DNA from: Micromonospora sp. ALFpr18c
Lineage (GTDB): Bacteria; Actinomycetota; Actinomycetes; Mycobacteriales; Micromonosporaceae
NCBI RefSeq assembly: GCF_008868155.1
Contig: NZ_WBKR01000043.1
Location: 1 to 33,640, forward strand
DNA: 33,640 bases
Direction of reading: 5' to 3'
Shown: positions 23,926 through 31,890 of the stretch, piece by piece
Position numbering within the stretch: the stretch's first letter is position 1
Layout: each line of letters starts with the position of its first letter
The notes under the pieces: generated by a model
The model's input: only the letters and a program-made list of their open reading frames with translations
Databases searched by the model: none
Told to the model about the DNA's origin: nothing
Made by a program: the position numbers and the translations under genes

Positions 23926-24654
23926 TCAGTGAGGTGCGACCGGCTGGTCCAGGATCGCGCTGAACCGCTCCTCGGCCAGGTCGAGCTGGCCGAAGATGTG
24001 CCGCTTCACCGCCGGGGTCAGCGGGGTGTCCGGCCGGCCGATCAGGTCGCGGAACAGCGGCACGAGCGGCCGGTACTTCCGGGCCGAGGACACCACCTTC
24101 GGCCCGACCGTGTGGATCACCCCGACGCCGTTGTCGGTGAAGTCCGACACCTTGATCACCCGCGCCCAGGGCTCCCGCTCCAGGCTGACGGCCAGGTGCT
24201 CCCGGTACTGCGTGTTCCGGTCGCGCCGCGGGTCGTACACCGGATTGGTGACGGCACCGACGAGCCGGGCCACCCGCGGCCCGAACCGCGCGGCGAGCGC
24301 GGCCAACGCGGCTGCGGTCGGGTCGGCGACCTGCTCGCCGCCGGCCAGCTCGGCCGGGTGGTCCTCGACCGAGTCGTGCAGCAGACCGGCGACGATCACG
24401 TCCACCTCGCGCACCTGGTAGTGGTGCATCAACCGGATGGACACCCGCAGCAGGTGGTTGAGGTACGGCTCGCGGACGCGCCGGTCGTCGCGGTGCAGGT
24501 CGGCGGCCAGGTCCAGTGCGGCGGACAGCCGCGCGCGGGCGTCGACGTCGAACTGCTCGACCTCCAGCCGGAAGCGCTCCAGCAGCCCGGGCTCACCGTG
24601 GATCTCGGTGATCGCGTGCATCGGCATGCTGCCCAGGTGCGGCGGGAAGTCCAT
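23926..24654 (-). CDS. stand-alone HD-domain (p)ppGpp hydrolase-like protein
   Basis: A 242-aa cytoplasmic protein with the RelA/SpoT-type HD signature: His67 in EPYLNHLLRV, His93-Asp94...Glu97-Asp98 in LLHDSVEDH, and Lys168/Asp171/Asn175 in VIKVSDFTDN. These correspond to the Mn-binding and catalytic residues of the SpoT hydrolase domain. There is no synthetase, TGS or ACT domain, so it resembles small alarmone hydrolases (SAH/MESH1 group), which remove the 3' pyrophosphate from (p)ppGpp. The motif is KVSDFTDN rather than KLADRLHN, so the exact substrate is open (ppGpp, NADPH or another nucleotide). The ATG is preceded closely by a TATAAG box, suggesting a leaderless mRNA. It lies 150 bp upstream of the oxidoreductase gene in the same direction. 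Confidence 0.8.
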   Translation of the reverse strand: MDFPPHLGSMPMHAITEIHGEPGLLERFRLEVEQFDVDARARLSAALDLAADLHRDDRRVREPYLNHLLRVSIRLMHHYQVREVDVIVAGLLHDSVEDHPAELAGGEQVADPTAAALAALAARFGPRVARLVGAVTNPVYDPRRDRNTQYREHLAVSLEREPWARVIKVSDFTDNGVGVIHTVGPKVVSSARKYRPLVPLFRDLIGRPDTPLTPAVKRHIFGQLDLAEERFSAILDQPVAPH

Positions 24655-24660
24655 GCGTCA

Positions 24661-24666
24661 CTTATA
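24661..24666 (-). promoter_or_regulatory. -10 box (TATAAG) placing the transcript start at the hydrolase ATG
   Basis: Read on the minus strand, TATAAG ends 6 nt before the ATG at 24654. Transcription would start at or next to the A of the ATG, giving a leaderless mRNA. No good -35 is seen 17-18 bp upstream (CCATCG). Confidence 0.45.
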
Positions 24667-24748
24667 GCCGATCTTCTCCACATCGATGGTCCCGCGCGCC
24701 GCCGAGGCGTCCGGCAACCGCAGAGTTGATCAACGGGTGGGCGGGCGC

Positions 24749-24877
24749 TCAGATCGGCAGCCGGTCCGCGCCGGCGAGCGGTCCCACCACGAGGGGGACC
24801 AGCGGGGCCGGCAGGACCGGGTCGCGCCGCAGGGTGGGCGTCCAGCCCGCGTCGGCGCCCAGATCGGGGCGCCGCCA
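24749..24877 (-). pseudogene. coding-like remnant after the operon's last gene, in frame past its TAG stop
   Basis: Directly after the TAG of the Gfo/Idh/MocA gene, the same frame continues for 42 codons (WRRRPDLGADAGWTPTLRRD...AGADRLPI) to a TGA at 24749. All but two of these codons end in G or C, the signature of selected coding sequence in this genome. There is no ribosome site or plausible start. It may be the 3' tail of a longer ancestral gene cut by a point mutation to TAG, or the remnant of a deleted sixth operon gene. No homology is recognised. Confidence 0.45.
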
Positions 24878-26092
24878 CTACGCCAGATCCGCGCGGTACG
24901 CCGGCGCGGCCCACGACACGCCCTGCTCGCTGGGCAGCGCGCCCTGCTCGGCCGCTCGACGCAGCACGTCGACCACGCCACGGATCCGCACCACCCGCTC
25001 GGCACCGTCGCCCACCGCGTCGACAACGTCGCCGTCGAGCAGCCGCGGCTCCGGTGCGGCGCGCAGCGCGTCCAGCAGCGCGGTGAACGGCGCGGTACGG
25101 GCCAGCGGCGCGATCAGCGGCACACCGAGCGGATCGGCCCGGTGCGCGAGCAGGTTCTCCAGCAGGCCCTGCCGACCGGGGACCCGGCGGGTCACCACGT
25201 CGCCGGGCAGCCACAGCCGGTCGGTCGGGTACTCCAGCACCGCACGACCCGCCGAACCGGTCACCTCCACCTCACCGGCCACGAACTCCTCGGCCGCCAG
25301 GGTGACCGCGGCCAGCACCGGCGGGCCGGCACGGAAGCGGATCCGCAGCACCGCGGTGTCCTCCACCTCGATCGGCCGGACCCGGTAGCGCTCCACCTCG
25401 ATCGCGACCGGCCAGGGCGGCGCCCCGCCGAGCGACTCGGCGACGGCCAGGCACTGCATCACCGCGTGCGCGAGCGGGTTGGCCAGCGCGCCATCCAGCA
25501 CCGGCCGCCCGTTGAGCGTCCGCCGACCGGCCCACGCGGAGCGGGCGTAGTAGGCGTCCGGGCGCTGCCAGGCGGCGACGGTGGCGATGCCGGTGACCGT
25601 GCCGAGGCGTCCGGCGGCCAGCGCGTCGGTCAACGCGGTCAGCGCCGCCGAGCCGAGCGCCTGGAAACCGACCTGGGCGACCCGACCAGCGGTGGTCAAC
25701 GCCCAGGTCAGCTCGTCGTGCTCGGCCAGCGACAACACCGGCGGCTTCGCCAGCAGAAGGTCGGCGCCGGCGGTGAGGGCGTCGCGGGCGATCGGCAGAT
25801 GCGTGTGCGGCGGCGTGCAGATGACCACCACCTCCGGCCGGGTGGCGGCGAGCATCGCTCGGTGGTCGGTGAACACCTGCACCCCCGACGGCAGCGGCGC
25901 CACCGGATCGTCCCGCACCGGCTGGACGTCGACGAGCGCGACCAGCCGCACCCGGCCGTCGGCGTGCAACGGCGCGATCGCCCGGCGGTGCCAGCGGCCG
26001 TGCCCGTTCGCACCGATCACCGCCACCCGCGTCGGCGGCGCCGCCCCGGTCACCGCGCACCGGCCGGCGGTAGGCGCCCGCTCACCGGACAC
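24878..26092 (-). CDS. Gfo/Idh/MocA-family oxidoreductase (operon gene 5)
   Basis: A 404-aa NAD(P)-dependent sugar dehydrogenase-like protein. The Rossmann motif is TRVAVIGANGHGRWHRRAI (about residues 20-40); later comes VVVICTPPHTHLPIARDALTAGADLLLAKPPV, with Lys-Pro in the position of the usual EKP. The C-terminal alpha/beta domain has conserved LDGALANPLAHAVMQCL, supplying the usual Asp/His pair. GTG 26092 overlaps the preceding reductase gene by 11 bp and has no clear ribosome site; an in-frame GTG at 26053 is an alternative start. Family members oxidise or epimerise sugars, inositols and sugar acids. As part of a uronate operon it probably acts on a related pyranose or lactone. It ends in TAG, followed by a coding-like extension. 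Confidence 0.8.
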   Translation of the reverse strand: MSGERAPTAGRCAVTGAAPPTRVAVIGANGHGRWHRRAIAPLHADGRVRLVALVDVQPVRDDPVAPLPSGVQVFTDHRAMLAATRPEVVVICTPPHTHLPIARDALTAGADLLLAKPPVLSLAEHDELTWALTTAGRVAQVGFQALGSAALTALTDALAAGRLGTVTGIATVAAWQRPDAYYARSAWAGRRTLNGRPVLDGALANPLAHAVMQCLAVAESLGGAPPWPVAIEVERYRVRPIEVEDTAVLRIRFRAGPPVLAAVTLAAEEFVAGEVEVTGSAGRAVLEYPTDRLWLPGDVVTRRVPGRQGLLENLLAHRADPLGVPLIAPLARTAPFTALLDALRAAPEPRLLDGDVVDAVGDGAERVVRIRGVVDVLRRAAEQGALPSEQGVSWAAPAYRADLA

Positions 26093-27569
26093 CGGCCAGG
26101 GTGGCCTCGACGCCGTGGCGTTCCAGGGCGGTCAGCCAGGCGATCACGTCGGCGCGTACCTCGTCGTCGCCGGCCACCTCGGCCGGAATGACCTCGCGCA
26201 GGGCGAAGACCGCGTCCACCGCGCCGGCCGGGCTCTGCGCGCCGGCGTCCAGCACGGCCCGGATCGGCCCGGCCAGCGGATCCTGGAACGGCAACGGCCG
26301 GCCGTCGTCGGCGTAGCCCAGCGCGAAGCGCAGCCAGGACGCCACGACCAGCGCGCCCCAGCGCGCGGGCCGGCCGGCCGCGCGCAGGTCGGCGATGGTG
26401 TGCAGGATCCGCTGCGGCAGCTTCTGCGAGCCGTCCATCGCCACCTGTAGGGTGCGGTGCCGGATCGCCGGGTTGCCGAACCGGGCGAGGACCTGCTCGC
26501 CGTAGTCGACCACCCGCACCCCGTCGGGCGGTGTGAAGCTGGCCGCGACGTCCTCGGCGATCAGCCGGCGCAGCACGTCGGCCAGGTGCGGGATCTCCAG
26601 CGCGTCGGCGATCGTCTCCCGGCCGGCGAGCGCCCCCAGGTACGCGACGGCCGAGTGCACGCCGTTGAGGCTGCGCAACTTCAACCGCTCCCACGGGCCG
26701 GCGTCGTCGGTGAGCACCGCCCCGGCGTGCTCCCAACCCGGCCGCCCACCCGGGAAGTCGTCCTCGATCACCCACTGCGCGTACGGCTCGGCGGCGACCG
26801 CCGCCAGATCGGTCACGCCGAGCGCCCGACGGGCCGCCTCGATGGTGTCGGGAGTGCTGGCCGGCACGATCCGGTCCACCATGGTGCCCGGGCAGGTGAC
26901 ATTGCCGGCGACCCACTCGACGAGCCCGGTGGGCACCCCGGCGGCCCGGGCGACCGCCTGGTCGACCAGACCCCGCAGACGTCGGCCGTTGGCGGGCAGG
27001 TTGTCGCAGCTCACCAGGGCCACCGGCCCGGCGTCCGCGGCAGCCCGGGCGGCCAGCCCACGCAGCAGCAGCCCCGGCACCGTGGTCGGCGCACGACCGC
27101 CGGCCAGATCGGCGGCGAGCGCCGGGTCCGGGCACAGGTCGCCGGTCACCGGGTCGAGGTGGTACGCCTTCTCCGTGACGGTCAGCGTCACCACCCGCAC
27201 CGCCGGGTCGGCGAGCAGCGCCACCACGGCGTCCGGGTCGCCGGGAGCGTGTCGTACCCCGCTCAGCGCGCCCACCACCCGGGTCGTGCTGCCGGCCGCC
27301 GAGAGGGTGCTGACGCTGAACAGGTTGTCCTGCGCGGCGAGGGCCTCGACCAGCGCGGTGCTGCGCGGCGCGACGGCCACGATGCCCCAGTCGCCGCCGG
27401 CCGCGCCGACCGCCGCCTCGGTGTAGACGGCCTGGTGCGCGCGGTGGAACGCGCCCAACCCCAGGTGTACGACGCCGGTCGGCACCGTGCCCGGCCGGAC
27501 GAGCGGACGGGACTCCATGGGTAGCTGGCGCATTACACCCAGGCCGAGCCGGGTGGCGCCGACGGTCAC
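26082..27569 (-). CDS. uxuB: mannitol dehydrogenase-family reductase, probable fructuronate reductase
   Basis: A 495-aa member of the polyol-specific long-chain dehydrogenase family (MtlK/UxuB/UxaB). The N-terminal NAD-binding segment is GVVHLGLGAFHRAHQAVYTE (about residues 32-51), followed by VTLTVTEKAYH, NVTCPGTMVDRIVP, and the catalytic signature KLRSLNGVHS with Lys297, Asn302 and His305. GTG 27569 overlaps the dehydratase stop by 4 bp (GTGA), which settles the start; this leaves a 30-aa lead typical of the family. In pathway context it should reduce D-fructuronate from the uronate isomerase to D-mannonate with NADH. Tagaturonate or mannitol as substrate cannot be excluded from sequence alone. 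Confidence 0.85.
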   Translation of the reverse strand: MTVGATRLGLGVMRQLPMESRPLVRPGTVPTGVVHLGLGAFHRAHQAVYTEAAVGAAGGDWGIVAVAPRSTALVEALAAQDNLFSVSTLSAAGSTTRVVGALSGVRHAPGDPDAVVALLADPAVRVVTLTVTEKAYHLDPVTGDLCPDPALAADLAGGRAPTTVPGLLLRGLAARAAADAGPVALVSCDNLPANGRRLRGLVDQAVARAAGVPTGLVEWVAGNVTCPGTMVDRIVPASTPDTIEAARRALGVTDLAAVAAEPYAQWVIEDDFPGGRPGWEHAGAVLTDDAGPWERLKLRSLNGVHSAVAYLGALAGRETIADALEIPHLADVLRRLIAEDVAASFTPPDGVRVVDYGEQVLARFGNPAIRHRTLQVAMDGSQKLPQRILHTIADLRAAGRPARWGALVVASWLRFALGYADDGRPLPFQDPLAGPIRAVLDAGAQSPAGAVDAVFALREVIPAEVAGDDEVRADVIAWLTALERHGVEATLAGVR

Positions 27570-28870
27570 CGCCACGCCGGACCGTCCGGGAAGCGGAACT
27601 CGGCCACCGACGCGGGCCGCATGGTGGCGCTGTAGCCGGGCCGCTCCGGCAGCAGGTACCGGCCACCGCGGGTGCGTACCGGGTCGACGAAGTGCTCGTG
27701 CAGGTGGTCCACGTACTCGACCATCCGCCCGTCCAGGCTGGTGCCCACCCGCAGGTAGTCGAAGATCGCCAGGTGCTGGACGTACTCGCAGAGGCCCACA
27801 CCGCCGGCGTGCGGGCAGACCGGCACCCCGAACTTCGCCGCCAGCAGCAGCTCCGCCAGGACCTCGTTGACGCCGCCGACCCGGCACGCGTCGATCTGCA
27901 TCACGCCGATCGCCTCGGCCTGCAGCAGCTGCTTGAAGATCACCCGGTTGGCGGCGACCTCGCCGGTGGCCACCCGGCACCGCCCGCCGGTCAGCTCGGT
28001 GACGGCGCGGGCGATCCGGGCGTGCCCGAGGATGTCGTCGGCGTGCGTCGGCTCCTCGATCCAGTACGGGTCGACCTCGGCCAGAGTGGCCATCGCGGTG
28101 ATCGCCTCGTCGACGTCCCAGACCTGGTTGGCGTCCATCATCAGCAGCGCGTCCGGGCCGATCTCGGCCCGGATGATCCGGGCCCGGCGCAGGTCGTCGG
28201 CGAGCGGGCCGCCCACCTTCATCTTCATCGCCCGCCAGCCGTCGTCGTACGCCTGCCGGGTCAGCGCCCGCACCTTGTCGTCGGGGTAGCCGAGCCAGCC
28301 GACCGAGGTGGTGTACGAGGGGAAGCCGTCACGGTCGAGCGTGGCCAGCCGGTCGGTGAGCCCGTCGCGTCCCTTGTCGAGGATCGCGGCGGCGTCGTCC
28401 GGGGTGAGCGCGTCGCTGATGTGCCGGAAGTCGACGCTGGCCACGAGGTCGTCGGTGGGCAGTTCGGCGAGGAACCGCCACATCGGTTTGCCCGCGAGGG
28501 TGGCCCGCAGGTCCCACACCGCGTTGACCAGCGCGCCGGCCGCCATGTGGATGACGCCCTTCTCCGGACCCAGCCAGCGCAACTGCACGTCGGCGCTGAG
28601 CGAGCGCCAGAACGCGACCGGCTCGGCCGTGATCTCCTCGATTGTGCGCCCCCGTACGTGGTGCGCCAGCGCCTGCACCGCCGCGCAGGTGATCTCGTTG
28701 CCCCGGCCGTTGGTGAAGGTGAACCCCGCGCCGATCGGGCCGGCGTCGGTGCCCAGCTCCACGTACGTCGCCGAGTAGTCACCCCGGTTGATCGCGTCGG
28801 AGCCGTCGCCCCGGGCAGCGGTCGGGAACCGCACGTCGTGCACGTCGACGGACGTGATGGTGACACTCAC
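27566..28870 (-). CDS. enolase-superfamily sugar-acid dehydratase, L-fuconate dehydratase type
   Basis: A 434-aa protein very close to FucD (human ENOSF1 group). Catalytic Lys-x-Lys in WRAMKMKVGG (Lys216, Lys218), metal ligands Asp246 (MMDANQVWD), Glu272 (WIEEPTH) and Glu304 (ATGEVAANR), Asp327 and His354 (CPHAGGVGLCEYVQHLAIFDY) all match FucD spacing. The family removes water from L-fuconate and related sugar acids (L-galactonate, D-arabinonate) to give 2-keto-3-deoxy acids. GTG 28870 overlaps the isomerase stop by 4 bp. Its presence with uronate isomerase and fructuronate reductase, and the absence of a UxuA-type mannonate dehydratase, raises the possibility that it dehydrates D-mannonate or another hexonate here. 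The family is certain; the substrate is not. Confidence 0.9.
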   Translation of the reverse strand: MSVTITSVDVHDVRFPTAARGDGSDAINRGDYSATYVELGTDAGPIGAGFTFTNGRGNEITCAAVQALAHHVRGRTIEEITAEPVAFWRSLSADVQLRWLGPEKGVIHMAAGALVNAVWDLRATLAGKPMWRFLAELPTDDLVASVDFRHISDALTPDDAAAILDKGRDGLTDRLATLDRDGFPSYTTSVGWLGYPDDKVRALTRQAYDDGWRAMKMKVGGPLADDLRRARIIRAEIGPDALLMMDANQVWDVDEAITAMATLAEVDPYWIEEPTHADDILGHARIARAVTELTGGRCRVATGEVAANRVIFKQLLQAEAIGVMQIDACRVGGVNEVLAELLLAAKFGVPVCPHAGGVGLCEYVQHLAIFDYLRVGTSLDGRMVEYVDHLHEHFVDPVRTRGGRYLLPERPGYSATMRPASVAEFRFPDGPAWR

Positions 28871-30300
28871 TGGTCGTCGCCTCCGAAGTTGAAGACCCGC
28901 TTGGGCAGCCGGTACGCCAGGTCGACGATCGTCTCGGCCGCCTCGTCCATCGGCAGCCGGTGCTCGGCGACCAGCCGGGCCAGGAAACCGGCGTCCACCC
29001 GGCGGGCGACGTCGTGGCGGACCGGGATGGAGCAGAACGCCCGGGTGTCGTCGACGAACCCGGTGGTGTTGTAGAAGCCGGCGTTCTCGGTGACGGTCTC
29101 CCGGAACCGGCGCAGCACCTCGGGGGAGTCCAGGAACCACCAGGGCGCGCCGAGCAGCAGTGCGGCGTAGCCGCCGGCCAGGGGCGCCAGCTCGCGGGTG
29201 AAGGTGTCCTCGTCGAGGGTGTAGAGCACGACCCGCAGCCGGGCATCGTTGCCGTAGCGCTCCAGCAGCGGGGCGAGCGCGTGCACGTATTCGGTGACCT
29301 GCGGGACGTCACCGCCGACGTCGCGGCCGTGCCGGGCGTGCAGCCAGCGGTTGTGGTTGCGCACGGCGCCGGGGTGCAGCTGCAGGACCAGGCCGTCGTC
29401 GAGCGACATGCGGGCGAACTCCATCAGCATGTGCGCCCGGAACGCCTCCGCGTCGGCCGCGTCGGCCTCGCCTCGCCGGCCCCGGTCGTACAGCCGCGCC
29501 GCCTCGGCCGGTGACAGGTCCAGGGTGCGCGCGGTGGGATGGCCGTGGTCCGACGAGGTCGCCCCGGCGGCGATGAACGCGGCCCGCCGGGCCCGCAGCG
29601 CGGCCAGATAACCGGTGTACGTGCCGGTGTCCGCACCGGTCAGCGTCCCGAGCCGGTCCACGTTGGTCGACCAGCCGTCGAACTCCATGTCCACCACGTC
29701 GTCCGGGCGGAACGTGGTGACCACGCGCCCGCCCGGCCCACCCCAGCCGTCGGCCGCGAGCTTGGCGTGCTGACCCAGGTCGTCCAGCGGCGACTCGGTG
29801 GTCGCGAGGACCTCGATGCCGAAGCGCTCGAACAGCGCCCGGGGGCGGAAGTCCGGCTCGGCGAGCCGGGCCGCGATCTCGTCGTACAGGGTGTCGGCGG
29901 TGGCCGGGCCGAGCGGGGTGTTCACCCCGAACACGGTGCGGAAGGTCTGCTCCAGCCACAGCCGCGACGGGGTGCCCCGGAACAGGTGCCAGTGCGCGGC
30001 GAATCGCCGCCAGATCACCCGGCCGTCGGTCTCCACCGGGCTGCCGTCGCGGGTGGGCACACCCAGCTGCGCCGGGGGCACGCCCTGACTGAGCAGCATC
30101 CTGGTCAGGTAGTGGTCGGGCACGATGAGCAGCTGCGCAGGATCGGGGAAGGGCCGATCATCGGCGAGCAGGGCCGGGTCGACGTGCCCGTGCGGCGAGA
30201 TGATCGGCTGCTCCGCCGCGAGGGCGTACAACTCCCGGGCCAACGCGCGCTGGCCGGGCTCGGAGGGCAGGAGCAGATCGGTGTGGTCGGACGTCGGCAC
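28867..30300 (-). CDS. uxaC: uronate isomerase
   Basis: A 477-aa metal-dependent isomerase of the amidohydrolase fold. HxH appears in IISPHGHVDP (His37, His39), followed by PDHYLTRMLLSQGV. Further family blocks are RVIWRRFAAHWHLFRGTPSRLWLEQTF, VLATTESPLDDL, FRPDDVVDMEFDGW, FARMSLDDGLVLQLHPGAVRNHNRW and the C-terminal LPKRVFNFGG. UxaC interconverts D-glucuronate with D-fructuronate and D-galacturonate with D-tagaturonate. GTG 30300 has GAGGAG about 9 nt upstream, which fixes the start 23 bp after the first operon gene. Its stop overlaps the FucD-type gene. This gene defines the operon as hexuronate catabolism. Confidence 0.9.
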   Translation of the reverse strand: MPTSDHTDLLLPSEPGQRALARELYALAAEQPIISPHGHVDPALLADDRPFPDPAQLLIVPDHYLTRMLLSQGVPPAQLGVPTRDGSPVETDGRVIWRRFAAHWHLFRGTPSRLWLEQTFRTVFGVNTPLGPATADTLYDEIAARLAEPDFRPRALFERFGIEVLATTESPLDDLGQHAKLAADGWGGPGGRVVTTFRPDDVVDMEFDGWSTNVDRLGTLTGADTGTYTGYLAALRARRAAFIAAGATSSDHGHPTARTLDLSPAEAARLYDRGRRGEADAADAEAFRAHMLMEFARMSLDDGLVLQLHPGAVRNHNRWLHARHGRDVGGDVPQVTEYVHALAPLLERYGNDARLRVVLYTLDEDTFTRELAPLAGGYAALLLGAPWWFLDSPEVLRRFRETVTENAGFYNTTGFVDDTRAFCSIPVRHDVARRVDAGFLARLVAEHRLPMDEAAETIVDLAYRLPKRVFNFGGDDQ

Positions 30301-30323
30301 GGGGCTGGGCTCCTCGTCGGTGG

Positions 30324-31652
30324 TCAGCGGAGGGTGAGCAGGTCGGCGACCCGGACCGGTTGCCCGGTCTCGAAGGACCGGTTGGCGGCCAGGCCGGTGA
30401 GCAGGGCCAACGCGCCGTCGTCGGCGGTCGCGGCACGGTCCAGCGGGTCCGGCTGGCCGCCGAGGAGCACAGCGGTCATCCGGGCGTCCGCGCCGCCGTG
30501 GCCGTGCCGGGTGCGGCCCTGCACCGGGATCTGCCGGGGTGGTTCCCAGAACGGGCGCAGGGTGAGCGTCGCGCGTCCGCCCTCGGCCGGCGCCTCGACC
30601 CCGTGCAGGGCGGCGCCCTTGACCGCGCCGGCGGTGCCCCGGTCGACGAAGTCGTTCTCGGTCACCTCCAGTTCCAGGCGGCCACGGCTGCCGTTGACCA
30701 TCACCCGGTAGCCCTCCCAGGGTGCGTACGCGGTGAGGTGGTAGGTCATCGTCGCGCCGGTGGAGTAGCGGGCCAGCACCGCCATGTCGTCCTCGATGCT
30801 CACCCCGGGGGAGAACACGTTGCGGTCGCGGTGGTAGCCGTCCTCGGCCTCGGCGTCGAGGTACAGCTCGCGCAGCCGGGGGTGCGCGTCGAGCCGGAGC
30901 GCGAACGGGTCGTCGACGGCGGCGGGGGAGCCGTGCGCCCGGTCGTAGTCGCGGGCGTAGCCGTGCCGGCGGCCGCCGTCGCCGTAGAAGAAGAGCCGGC
31001 CGGCCGCGTACACCTCGACGGGTGTGGCGGCCAGCCACCAGTTGACCAGGTCGAAGTGGTGGCTGGCCTTGTGCACCGTGAGCCCGCCGGAGGTGGCCTT
31101 GTCCCGGTGCCAGCGGCGGAAGTAGTCGGCGCCGTGGCGGACGTCCAGCAGCCACTCGAAGTGCACCGAGCCGATCTCGCCGACCGCGCCGTCGGCGAGC
31201 AGCCGGCGGACCTGTTCGTGCAGCGGGTTGTAGCGGTAGTTGAAGGCGACGGTCACCCGACCGCCGGTCTCGCTCACCGCGTCGAGGATGCGCCGGCAGC
31301 GCGGGGCGTCGACGGTCATCGGCTTCTCGGTGACGACGTCCCGACCGGCGCGCAGCGCGGCCACCACGTACGCGTCGTGGGTGACGTCCACACTGGTGAC
31401 CAGGACGACGTCGACGTGCTCCTTGTCCAGCATGGCCGCGAAGTCTGCGGCCGGGTACGTGGGCACCGGGTCGTGACCCAGCTCGGCCAGCCAGCGGTTG
31501 TGCGCGTCCATCCGGGCCTGGTTGACGTCGGCGAAGGCGACCAGCTCGGTGGTGTCGGGGTGATCGAGGACCAGGGCCCGGACGAACATCTCCGCCCGCG
31601 CGCCGGTGCCCACGACGGCGTACCGGACCCGCCCGCCGGCTCTCGGTGACAT
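30324..31652 (-). CDS. Gfo/Idh/MocA-family oxidoreductase (operon gene 1)
   Basis: A 442-aa NAD(P)-binding dehydrogenase. Residues 9-30 form the Rossmann start (VRYAVVGTGARAEMFVRAL). VVTEKPMTVDA carries the family's conserved Lys, and VAFNYRYNPLHEQVRRLLADGAVGEIGSVHFEW, KASHHFDLVNWWL and the downstream beta domain (TGATMTYHLTAYAPWEGYRVMVNGSRGRLEL) are typical of the longer Gfo/Idh/MocA group that acts on glycosides or sugar acids. ATG 31652 has GGGGAGG 7 nt upstream. It is the first gene behind the LacI-controlled promoter and precedes uxaC by 23 bp. A likely role is oxidation of a glucuronoside or uronate derivative feeding the isomerase, but the substrate is unknown. Confidence 0.85.
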   Translation of the reverse strand: MSPRAGGRVRYAVVGTGARAEMFVRALVLDHPDTTELVAFADVNQARMDAHNRWLAELGHDPVPTYPAADFAAMLDKEHVDVVLVTSVDVTHDAYVVAALRAGRDVVTEKPMTVDAPRCRRILDAVSETGGRVTVAFNYRYNPLHEQVRRLLADGAVGEIGSVHFEWLLDVRHGADYFRRWHRDKATSGGLTVHKASHHFDLVNWWLAATPVEVYAAGRLFFYGDGGRRHGYARDYDRAHGSPAAVDDPFALRLDAHPRLRELYLDAEAEDGYHRDRNVFSPGVSIEDDMAVLARYSTGATMTYHLTAYAPWEGYRVMVNGSRGRLELEVTENDFVDRGTAGAVKGAALHGVEAPAEGGRATLTLRPFWEPPRQIPVQGRTRHGHGGADARMTAVLLGGQPDPLDRAATADDGALALLTGLAANRSFETGQPVRVADLLTLR

Positions 31653-31674
31653 TCGGTGGCCTCCCCGGTGATCC

Positions 31675-31688
31675 TGCAAAGGTTTGCA
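31675..31688. promoter_or_regulatory. LacI-type operator of the uronate operon
   Basis: TGCAAAGGTTTGCA is a perfect 6-2-6 inverted repeat and differs from the LacI/GalR consensus TGCAANCGNTTGCA only at the centre (GG for CG). It overlaps the predicted transcription start of the operon (about 31687) and lies 23 bp before the first ATG, a classic repressing position. Confidence 0.75.
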
Positions 31689-31692
31689 GTGA

Positions 31693-31721
31693 AGTAATCA
31701 CGGTCGATCCGATTGCGTCAA
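31693..31721 (-). promoter_or_regulatory. promoter of the uronate operon
   Basis: On the minus strand a -35 TTGACG (31721-31716) is followed after exactly 17 bp by ATTACT (31698-31693). The operator sits just downstream across the predicted start site. Confidence 0.6.
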
Positions 31722-31815
31722 CGTGGAGGCCGCAACCGGCGGCATATGTCCCCCTTTGCGGGCTCATAGATCACCGCTGGGAGCGCTGGCGCAACAGAAC
31801 CGTCATCATCCACCG

Positions 31816-31844
31816 TTGACACTGGAGCAACCGTTTGCATTAAT
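31816..31844 (+). promoter_or_regulatory. promoter of the LacI-family regulator gene
   Basis: A perfect -35 TTGACA (31816-31821), 17-bp spacer and ATTAAT (31839-31844). The predicted start near 31851 leaves a leader of about 40 nt containing AAGGGG before GTG 31891, in agreement with that start codon. Confidence 0.65.
31826..31839. promoter_or_regulatory. second LacI-type operator, inside the regulator's own promoter
   Basis: AGCAACCGTTTGCA matches TGCAANCGNTTGCA at all specified bases but the first, and has the CG centre. It lies in the spacer between the -35 and -10 boxes of the regulator promoter, implying autorepression. The centres of the two operators are about 151 bp apart, a distance that could allow looping. 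Confidence 0.7.
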
Positions 31845-31890
31845 TGGCGACACCCACGTGACCGCCGCCACAACGGACGAAGGGGCCGCC

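Noticed and set aside
24878..24880. UAG as pyrrolysine or programmed readthrough codon
   Set aside because: There are no pyl genes in the window and no known readthrough context. A nonsense mutation or gene remnant is simpler, though the downstream coding signal is recorded as a finding.
28867..31767. A single 966-codon minus-strand frame that appears to fuse upstream sequence with uronate isomerase
   Set aside because: Only the part from GTG 30300 encodes UxaC. Upstream codons are the shadow of the Gfo/Idh/MocA gene in another frame, which has its own ATG and ribosome site.
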